A program made the translations under genes and the position numbers. Of a DNA stretch of 56,607 nucleotides, positions 49,026 through 56,607 are shown one piece after another. This stretch comes from Actinomortierella ambigua (lineage: Eukaryota > Mortierellomycota > Mortierellomycetes > Mortierellales > Mortierellaceae): assembly GCA_016098155.1 (NCBI GenBank), contig JAAAJB010000183.1:1-56607 (forward strand). Direction: 5' to 3'. The notes beneath the pieces are model-generated. The model was not told where the DNA came from, ran no database searches, and was given only the letters and a program-made list of their open reading frames with translations. How positions within the stretch are numbered: position 1 is the first letter of the stretch; each line of letters begins with the position of its first letter.

Positions 49026-49616
49026 ATGTCGTCCGTTGAATTTCCTTTCATGACACATGAAGGCCTCATCACCGTTAGCGTGAGCCTGTCGCAATTTAGG
49101 ACCCTCAAGCGTGTCATCGATGAGATCTGGAGCCAGTTCAAGTCCCAGGCCCCAAACCTTGCCAAGGGTACGGCCATCATCGCCATCTTGGCCGCCCGTG
49201 CGTTGCTTAGTGTAGGCGCTCCTTTCGCCGCCACCCCAGCAAACCTCGCGACCTTGCTCAGCTGCGGAGGTTTACTTATTTCCATCATGCGTACCCTCTA
49301 TGGCATCGACCTCACCAAATATCTCAATGCCCTAGCCGACGGGGCCTGGGTCGCGTTCCAACAGGACTCGGTGAGAAGGGAAATCGAGAGAATAGTCGCG
49401 GAAGCGGCTGCCCGGATATTGGCTGTTCTTGCCAATGCGCACCCTGTGGCGGATGGGCCACTGCAAGCCATCACCCTTCCTCCTCCTCATCATGCCCTTC
49501 CTCCTCCTGATCATGCCCCTCCCTCTCCTCCTCCTTCTCCTCCTCCTCCACCACCAACTCCCGCTCATGAACGGCAGGGCTTTTTCTTTGCCTTCTTTAA
49601 AATACGTCGTCGATGA
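49026..49616 (+). CDS. unknown small hydrophobic protein with Pro-rich tail
   Basis: I do not recognise this 196-residue single-exon protein. The ATG at 49026 sits in a good context (TCACCATGTC); the frame upstream has no other ATG. Residues 1-45 are mixed (MSSVEFPFMTHEGLITVSVS). Residues 50-95 are hydrophobic (GTAIIAILAARALL, then LATLLSCGGLLISIMRTLYG) and could be one or two membrane-associated helices. An amphipathic helix region (REIERIVAEAAARILAVLA) follows, then a PPPHHALPPPDHAPP-type proline tail and a basic end (FFKIRRR). There is no cleavable signal peptide. It could be a lineage-specific protein; codon use is ordinary for the window. Confidence 0.6.
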   Translation: MSSVEFPFMTHEGLITVSVSLSQFRTLKRVIDEIWSQFKSQAPNLAKGTAIIAILAARALLSVGAPFAATPANLATLLSCGGLLISIMRTLYGIDLTKYLNALADGAWVAFQQDSVRREIERIVAEAAARILAVLANAHPVADGPLQAITLPPPHHALPPPDHAPPSPPPSPPPPPPTPAHERQGFFFAFFKIRRR

Positions 49617-50978
49617 ACCAACCAACCAACAAAAATCACAGTCTGTCGAAAGTATGGTAGCTTGTTTGTTGGTCAAATCCCCAACATAGGGGGATGTTGT
49701 ACTCTTTTATTGTTTTTCCTCTCTGTTCTTTCTCTTGGCGGACAAAACTCAGATAGGTAGTGGAAGACGAAGGGCTGAGAGAACCAAGACAGGACCCAAA
49801 TAAAATAACGTTAAACAAGAAATCTTCTGGGTACATACAATGCTTGGGAGAGGTTTGACAACAGAGAGACTCTCACTGTGAGCCCTTGCATCCATCCCCG
49901 CCGATGTTACTCTTTGCTTTGGGTCTGAGCGACATAAACTAAACAGTCAAATTTCTTGGCCATAGTGGGGGAAGGGAGGGTAGTGGTTCCTGCCTGTCTG
50001 ACCTCTATAGACACGAGTTGATCGACTCTTGGCTCCTTGTTTAAGGGTTTAGGACCCATTGCATGCAAACGGATGAGACATGCTCTCTATCTCTCTGTAT
50101 CTCTAAAGAGTCATTTATTGGGACTTTACCATTGTTCCTACCTTTCGATGGTATCGAGGAAAAACAAAAATGCAAAACTTCTCTGGGGATGAGGTCCTGA
50201 CGTGGACATTGGCGTGTGCATATTGATACCGATCGCGATTCTCCTCGCCAAGAACACAAAGGTATATACATTTATATATTGGATACTGGGACAATCCCCA
50301 CCTTTGCCGCAGCAGTTGTTTTCTCGGCCAAAAATAGGAGGTTGCCCACCACCAAAGTCGATGGGTGGGCCACGATCCGAGACGTTTTTTTGTCAAGACA
50401 TCGAGTCGCCCTCCCCCCTCCTTCCAACACACAAGGAAACAAGGAGCTGCGAAAACGTTGTGCTCGCTTGAACCCTGTTTTTTTTTCTTCTCCGCAGACA
50501 TCGCTAGAGAGATGATGCTTGTACATACAACTGTGGCTGTACCTTTCGAAAGGCTAGCGACAGCCGACTGTACTCTCAGACAAAAAAAGTGCAGGAAAGG
50601 GGGGAGATTGGGTGTGAGGCTGTTGTGAAGGAGCCGAATATAAGAATGAGTGAGCCTTGCTCTCAAGGTGCTGGTGCCCCTTCTCTTCTTTCCTCACTTG
50701 CTTGCACACCCTCGGCTCATTGCATCCCTTATTTCAATTCCATATTGTTGGCTGATTGAACAACATTTTCTCTTCATCCAGAATTCATTCATCCCTTTCT
50801 TAATTTCAAAAGGAAGAAAAGAGCGAGGATTCTGTGTGTCTGTGCCTGGCTGCTCCCCCTGTTTCTTACTACCCCCCCCTCCTTAGTTTTTATTTTGGCA
50901 GTTGTAGATTCACTCTCCTCCAAACGATCCTCCCTCCTCTCTCTCTCTCTCACTCTCACTCTTGCCTTCTCTCTCGTA
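49617..50978. other. intergenic region
   Basis: No gene is supported between the hydrophobic-protein gene and the secreted-protein gene. CT-rich leader sequence (50935-50975) precedes the start at 50979. Confidence 0.45.
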
Positions 50979-51836
50979 ATGACATCCTTCCGCTGGGCCA
51001 CTGCCTCCAAGGCCCTGTCGTCTCTCCTCCTCTTCCAGACCCTACTGCTGACAGTGGCCCAAGCCTTTGTCATGGACCAATGCACCGTCGCCCTCGGAGG
51101 GCTCCTGGCGGACGCAGCTCTGAACCAATGTATCCCGTTCTCATCGCTGTCGCTGCTGCTGACAGACCCAATCACGCCCGCGCTCATCAACTCGACCACC
51201 CACGACTTTTGCCGGTACCCAGACTGCCAACCACAAAGCATCGCCCTCGTCCAAAACACGATCGTCCAAAACTGTCTCGACGGCGTCAACGTCCCCAACG
51301 ACACCTCGACGGCCCAGATCGTCTACGGCATCGCATCCATGTACCCACCTCTCAAACAGGGCATGTGTTCCCGCATCCCCAACAACGGCACCTTTTGTCT
51401 GACCGAGGTCGCCCAGTCCCTCGGCGACTACATCCGCGCCAACCCTTCCCCGCTCGGCCTTCGTATCTTTTTCAACCACACCACTCTTGCCGACTATGTC
51501 GCCAAGGTGCCCAAGGAGATCCTTTGCACCGACTGCAACAAGGCCATGATCACGCCCATCAATGCCTTTGTGGAGAAGAACATGCTCTCGCTGCGTCCCG
51601 AAATTGTCTCCTTCGCCCAGGCCGCTCAAAAGGCCACCGCCGCAAAGTGTGGCGCACAGTTCTTGGATGGCCAGGTCCCCAATCTGAACAACCAGAGTGG
51701 CAGCGGAGGCAAGAATGGTACTCAGTCGGATGGCGGTAAGAGTGCTGCTGCGGGTTCCTTCTCCGCCTTGGTTGGCGGCCGTGCGCAAGGATGGGATTTG
51801 CTCCTGTTGGCCACCTTGGCTCTTTTGGTCCTTTGA
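50979..51836 (+). CDS. secreted, probably GPI-anchored Cys-rich protein
   Basis: This single-exon gene encodes 285 residues. The ATG at 50979 gives a classical signal peptide (TASKALSSLLLFQTLLLTVAQA). The mature part has about ten cysteines (for example MDQCTVALGG, DFCRYPDCQPQS, GMCSRIPNNGTFC, EILCTDCNKAM, AKCGAQF) and several N-glycosylation sequons (NST, NDT, NGT, NHT). The C-terminus has a Gly/Ser/Asn-rich stretch and a terminal hydrophobic segment (GWDLLLLATLALLVL) with Ser/Gly-rich sequence before it, as for GPI attachment. The layout resembles fungal cell-surface proteins of the DUF7729 kind, but that assignment is from memory of the pattern and uncertain. Function is unknown. Confidence 0.8.
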   Translation: MTSFRWATASKALSSLLLFQTLLLTVAQAFVMDQCTVALGGLLADAALNQCIPFSSLSLLLTDPITPALINSTTHDFCRYPDCQPQSIALVQNTIVQNCLDGVNVPNDTSTAQIVYGIASMYPPLKQGMCSRIPNNGTFCLTEVAQSLGDYIRANPSPLGLRIFFNHTTLADYVAKVPKEILCTDCNKAMITPINAFVEKNMLSLRPEIVSFAQAAQKATAAKCGAQFLDGQVPNLNNQSGSGGKNGTQSDGGKSAAAGSFSALVGGRAQGWDLLLLATLALLVL

Positions 51837-52450
51837 AAGAAAATATGAAAAAAATACCCTCCTTCGTAATTATAATATAAAACACCATGTGGTTTTTATT
51901 TTGGTGCACATGCAAAATAAAAAATCGTACCACCAACCCTGTGTCTGCACAATGTAGTACTGTATCTCAGCGGGCAGTCGTGCCCACCTTTTGTCAGGGC
52001 CATTTCCACTGGTCCTTTGAAAAGCCTACAGCTCCTTTGGCGTGAAGAGTAGCCGAAACCTCTTTTTAGACGACATTTGGGCTTTTTGTACTCTTGTGTG
52101 TGTTTGCATGTATGCCACCACATGCGTGTCTCTTTTCCAGCCTTTCCATGCACTTTCTTAGGTCATTTTAACCAACAAGGTAGAAGGGGAAATGGCGCAC
52201 TCCCAAGAATAGGGGAGGCAACAACGAGATATGACGACGATACGCAAAAAAAAAAAAAAAAAAAAAAAAAACGGGGGGGCGGTGGTCGCAAACGTTAGTC
52301 AACAGTCCGCTGTCTTTTTCAAAGATCGAGCTAGATCCTACAGCCCACTCCGGGTACACATACTCACACAACACAACACAAACACCCTCTCCTCATTGAC
52401 AACTTTTTTTTTTTATTCCCACCTCTGCTTTTTTTATTGTCCCCTTTCCT
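51837..52450. other. convergent 3' region with long A run
   Basis: AT-rich DNA containing a 26-nt A run at 52246-52271 followed by a G run. No gene is seen. Confidence 0.5.
52246..52271. repeat. poly(A) run, 26 nt
   Basis: An uninterrupted A homopolymer followed by C and a run of seven G. Confidence 0.9.
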
Positions 52451-53875
52451 TTAGTACATATCTTGATGATAGTCATTTCCATAAAGCGAGTTCCAGCTCC
52501 TCGGAAACTTCCACCCTTCCTCCTCTCCCGATGATGCCGGTGTCGCTGCCGCCTTTGGCACATGCAGTTTCCACACCGCATTCACCACATTGGCCAAAAA
52601 CACCGCGTCCGGTGCATTATCGCCCTCCATCGCAAACACCACCACCGTCACCACCGCGACCCCTTGCTCCTGACACAGCGAGTGCAGCCGTCGCGCAAAC
52701 CCTCCACCTGGGATTCGTGGCACCTTTTCCAGCCGTGCCTGCTGTTGGTCTGCTGATGCTGCTGCTCCTGCTCCCGTCGCTGTCGTTGTTGTTGTGGTTG
52801 TCTCTGTCGTTGTCGTTGTCCCCGTGGTCTCTAGCCGAATCTCTTGCATTTTGTCCGCAAGCCCTGCTCCTCCATTTCCTCCTCTTGCCGACAGTTTCTG
52901 TGAAGAAGGCACGTGGTGTTCATACAACTCATGCCCGCCATGTTTCTGCGCGGCCAGCGCACGTTGATCCTGCTTGTCGACCGGGATCGTTTCCAGCGGG
53001 CGGATCGCCAACGATTGGAGCGTGTCGACCAACGCCGACGGCAAGGCGGGCGAGCCAATGTACCGCACCGGGGTGCCTGCGAGTTGAATGTCGATCCTGC
53101 GCGCACCGTCTGCCGAGGCCAACACGATCACGGTCGCAAACTGTGAGTCTTGGATGAATCGGAGTAGGTTCTGGGTGTATTGAGGGGAGCGGTGCTGGGA
53201 TATGGAAAGAAAAGAAAAAGAGTGAAAGAAGAAGTGTGAGCAAACGAAAAAAAAAAAATTCGTCCTTGCTTGCAAACCCCTCTTTGTCGACTATCTCTTA
53301 AAGACGACAAGGAAAGGCGTGCTCCTTCTTTCTTCTTTGTCGCTAGTGTACCTGAACAGTGGGTGACCGCTGCTGGATCAACGTCCATTTGCCATCCTTG
53401 CTTTGGTAGACTATAGAGTAGTAAACAAAAGTGAAAAAAGAGATACATTAGTCCGGTTAGTCCAGCACAAACTTGTCCAAAGAGGCACGCACAATCATTG
53501 AACACTTCCCAAAGTATACCTTCGATGGTGAGAGTCAGACCAGAGGCACTACCCTCTCGATCCGAAGGTCCCAGCACAGGGACCACGTTCTCATCTTCAA
53601 TACAACCCACACGCTCTAGGGATAGTGTCGATAGCAGCAGGTCCATGGTCAGTTGAGGTACATTGCCGATAGAGACTGAAGGCTATTCATGCACAGTAAG
53701 AACAAATACATAAAAAAAAGAGAGAGAGAGAGAGAAACACGATTAGCTCAATGAGAGACGCGAGGTGGAACCATGGCAGAGGTGAGAACCAAGCTGCGTT
53801 GTAGCATACAAGGAGAAGAGTGCTGCCATGCAGTCGATTGGCTTCGAATCCCGGTGAGGCGACAAAGTTGTTCAT
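52451..53875 (-). CDS. ADD66: proteasome assembly chaperone 2 (PAC2/ADD66)
   Basis: Four exons on the minus strand (53875-53810, 53682-53520, 53410-53352, 53194-52451) give 343 residues. PAC2 pairs with PAC1 to assemble the 20S alpha ring. Family landmarks are STLLLPSVSIGNVPQLTMDL across the first intron, VYQSKDGKWTLIQQRSPT, LLRFIQDSQFATVIVLASAD and, near the end, VTVVVFAMEGDNAPDAVFLA and PRSWNSLYGNDYH. The first coding exon (MNNFVASPGFEANRLHG) was found by conservation; the following exon has no ATG at its own start. The protein is longer than yeast Add66 (267) because of inserts, including a Thr-rich run (GTTTTTETTTTTTTATG) around residues 225-245. Confidence 0.9.
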
Positions 53876-54347
53876 GGTGTTGCAAATGGGAGGGTGAGTG
53901 AAGTTGCAGAGTGAATGAATGGGTGTGAGAAATATTCTATTTCTTCTTCTTACGCGGCTCGGACGCGCGTCCAGCGCATTTTTGGTGGCTGGGAAGTTCA
54001 TGAGCCTCAGCCAGATCCCCCTCAAACCGTAATTGGAAATGGCGATGTATGCAGAGTGGGGCGCAAACCACCTGTCCCTGTTCGCCTCTACTCACGCACT
54101 CCTTCCTATTGGTAGAAGAGCAAGCGGTAGTTCGACACCTACTTGTCCCGCAGGCGTCCTTCGTACACTACACTCATAGGTATAACAGCGTGTTGAGCAA
54201 GCAACTTTTGCCTGTGGTTGGATGCCTTAGTGTTCACTATAGGTCCAAGACACGTTATACAAAACGTGCAAGATGTAGGTGAAAGCATTGTCAACGAAAA
54301 AAGGGGAGACTTTCTATTTGGCAAAAAAAAAACAAACACTATCGTAC
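53876..54347. other. intergenic, PAC2 promoter and OCRL-like 3' end
   Basis: No gene or clear element is seen apart from an A run at 54325-54333. Confidence 0.45.
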
Positions 54348-55642
54348 TTATTTGTCGTTCAGAGATCCACGGCTACCTTTGGTCGAGATTGTGCCCGATC
54401 CCGTCCTTCCTGCACTCATCGGTCCACCACCACCACCACCAACGCTGCCCTCTGTGCCCACTAAATCGCTACTGCTTCCACCCGGTCCAGCAAGACTGCC
54501 AGCCCGCTGCTCATCGTCCATGGGCTCATGCAAAAAGTGCATCAGGAACCGCTTCTTCTTCAGAGTCTCGATATCCGACAGGCGTTCGCTGCCTGCCGGT
54601 GGCCGTAGCATCACCTTGGAAAACACCGATGCCAACTTGGCCACCCGATGGTCCTCCTCTGTCTCACGTCGCGCTCGGCTCGTGCTCATGATCGATGCTC
54701 CATCGTTGCCGTTGTAGATCGATCCTGCCGTGCCTGTCCGCTCCGCGTTGCCACTGGCAGATACCGAAGTACTCGATTCGTTGCCTCCTCCTCCGCCGCC
54801 GCCGCCACCGCCACCGCCACCGCCGCTGGGCGCAACAATAATGGAAGGTGTTGGTGTGCCTCCACTTGTTGCTGACTCTGCATCTCCACTAGTTCCACCA
54901 TTACCACCATTACCACCTGCCATCGAACGTGCATGGTTCAGCAAGATAATCTCCCGAACGAAACTCGTCAGGTACACAAACACATTGACATTGACCGGCG
55001 GCATCAGGTCCAGCAGCCCATAGCATCCTTGCCGATCATTGCACACCTCCAACGCGCGATAGTACATCTCTGTCGGTACCACGGGCTCCGACAGCGATGC
55101 CAAAAACAGCAGCAGCACCTCCGCCATCGAGTGCATCCCCATGTGCTCCCCTTGTCCAAAGAACAGCGCAGACTTTGGAGGCAGGCCGTTGATGATCGAG
55201 ATCGGCCGCGCAATCTGTGGTCGCAGGTCCGAGCTGGAGCCTCGTGGTGACAGCAGCGAAGAGGCCGATGCCGCCGCCGCCGAGGATCCGGGTTCACTCT
55301 TCTTGCTACCACCTTGTTTCTTGCTGCCACCTTTCTTACTCGAGGACTTTTCATCTTTGGCTCCTCCTCCTCCTCCTTCTGGACTCTTGTCCGTAGCAGT
55401 GTCCTTCTCCCGTTCTCGCTCCCGCTCCTTCTCCGTATCTGTCGAGCCAGACGACGACAAGAGTTTCTCCACATCAAACTCGTCGCCCGTGTCCAGACAC
55501 TCGCGGATATATCGCATAGTCGCCTGGTCGCCAGAGAGCATAAACAGGTTATCCTAGAAGCAGTATTTTTTGGAGGGTGAGGGTAGTAGTAGCAGCATGG
55601 TGAGAATCCCCTTGCTTCCCAAATAGCGACCAATGCACACTT

Positions 55643-55685
<43 letters not shown>

Positions 55686-56554
55686 ATTAAACTTACCACA
55701 TAGATACCGTGCTTGTAGATAAAGTCGACCACTCGCCACAGATCGCGTGGGATGCTGAGCTGACGAACCGACCGACGCTTGCGTTCTTGTTTCTTGCTCC
55801 CGCCACCACTACCACCACCACCACCACCTCCTCCTGTCGTAGCAGCGCGACGCCGCAAAGTTGCAGCTGCAGCTGCAGTTCCAGCCTTGGTGGTGCTACG
55901 GTTACTGTTGGTCGAGTTGGACCGCTTCAGCGGCTTACCATCCCCCGCACCATCCAGCGTCGTCGTCACCGACAACAAGGATGGTGCCTTGGACGTCGTT
56001 GGTGTCACGGGCTGCGAGGCTGATCCTGACCCAGAATCCTTGAACGTCAAGCTATCCAGATCATCATCATCGCCCACAACAAACGCATCTCCGTCCTCCA
56101 TCGCCTGTTGATGTTGATGATGATCGGGGGCTGCGCTTGCCTTATTACTGCCACTACTCAACGTTCGATGAGGGTCCAGGTGCTGTAAAGCTCGCTCCTC
56201 CTCATCCCCCTCCCCATCCTCCGCTTCATCTACATCCTCTGGGTCCCACAGCCGGATGGGTCGGTCGAGTCTCGATAGCCAATCCAAGGAATTGCCAAAG
56301 CACGTCCGCACATAGTTGCCCGAGACGGAGATAAAATAGTCCTTGCCGTGCTCCATGTGTAGAATCAAGATATCGTCCAATACATCCTTGCCCCGATTCA
56401 ACATCGGTGCCGTCTCGTTGTCGACCATCACTGTGATGTGGATTGCCGTCTTTTGACCCGGCATCACGAGCCCCAAGGGTGGGTTCGCCCAGACCCAATG
56501 TTTGCAGTACCGTTTGTCGTCCAACTTGGGCTTGAACCTGAATTGTGCAACAAA
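54348..56554 (-). CDS. OCRL/INPP5B-like inositol 5-phosphatase, C-terminal ASH-RhoGAP part (partial)
   Basis: Two exons are inside the window (56554-55697 and 55553-54348, minus strand), 687 residues in all; upstream exons with the phosphatase domain lie beyond the right edge. The visible part begins with an ASH/PapD-like beta domain (FVAQFRFKPKLDDKRYCKHW, then ANPPLGLVMPGQ, ILHMEHGKDYFISVSGNY, TCFGNSLDWL). After a long acidic, Ser- and Gly-rich insert comes a RhoGAP-like domain (IPRDLWRVVDFIYKHGIYV, FDVEKLLSS, AEVLLLFLASLSEPVVP, FSKVMLRPP). The arginine-finger position (DNLFMLSGDQ) has no Arg, as in OCRL, so it should bind Rho-family GTPases without GAP activity. Full-length relatives dephosphorylate PI(4,5)P2 on endosomal and Golgi membranes. 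Confidence 0.86.
55644..55682. repeat. (CT)n microsatellite
   Basis: A perfect CT run of about 39 nt in the intron of the OCRL-like gene. Confidence 0.9.
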
Positions 56555-56555
56555 C

Positions 56556-56556
<1 letters not shown>

Positions 56557-56607
<51 letters not shown>
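56557..56607. repeat. (AG)n microsatellite at right edge
   Basis: At least 51 nt of perfect AG repeat runs off the window. On the coding strand it is a CT tract forming the polypyrimidine stretch directly before the acceptor at 56555-56556. Confidence 0.9.

Noticed and set aside
53840..53875. GGCTTCGAATCCC resembling a tRNA T-loop
   Set aside because: It lies in the first coding exon of PAC2 on the other strand and has no cloverleaf around it.

Overview
The window is nuclear DNA of a filamentous fungus. Most genes are split by short GT-AG introns (about 80-350 nt, a few longer), the gene set is eukaryotic and fungal (Zn2Cys6 factor, O-acetylhomoserine sulfhydrylase, peroxisomal uricase and acyl-CoA thioesterase, mitochondrial carrier), and intergenic DNA and introns are full of homopolymers and microsatellites. 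A COA8-type cytochrome oxidase factor, an OCRL-type phosphatase with a RhoGAP tail, a GH5 steryl/ceramide glucosidase and a SAP-kinase fusion suggest an early-diverging lineage (Mucoromycota, perhaps Mortierella-like). That placement is inference from gene content. I saw no mobile element with coding capacity, rRNA, credible tRNA or CRISPR array.

Layout, left to right. 0-3 kb: poor in genes, with an unrecognised Ser/Pro-rich spliced gene whose 3' end is built from a second, frame-shifted copy of its own exon. 3-14 kb: a TLDc protein (RTC5/OXR1 type, minus), an F-box/LRR-like protein (plus) and a very large GH5 glycosidase (minus). 14-22 kb: a Zn2Cys6 regulator and MET17, both plus. 22-32 kb: COQ8 (minus), a SAP-domain protein kinase and COA8 (both plus). 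32-36 kb: TES1-like thioesterase and free-methionine-R-sulfoxide reductase (both minus). 36-42 kb: cytosolic Phe-tRNA synthetase beta subunit and uricase (both plus). 43-47 kb: a thioredoxin fused to a phosphatase-like domain and the mitochondrial dicarboxylate carrier (both minus). 49-52 kb: an unknown hydrophobic protein and a secreted GPI-anchored-type protein (both plus). 52-56.6 kb: proteasome assembly chaperone 2 and the C-terminal half of an OCRL-like inositol 5-phosphatase, cut by the right edge (both minus).

The genes do not form an operon or an obvious metabolic cluster. They are mostly core functions: mitochondrial biogenesis (COQ8, COA8, DIC1), sulfur and redox metabolism (MET17, fRMsr, thioredoxin fusion), peroxisomal catabolism (TES1, uricase), translation and proteasome assembly. 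The most unusual proteins are the SAP-kinase, which lacks the VAIK lysine but has a lysine in the glycine loop as WNK kinases do, and the thioredoxin joined to a phosphatase-like domain that has lost its catalytic Cys and Arg. Exon joins were worked out by eye from splice sites, reading phase and family conservation; all multi-exon models listed keep frame across every junction.
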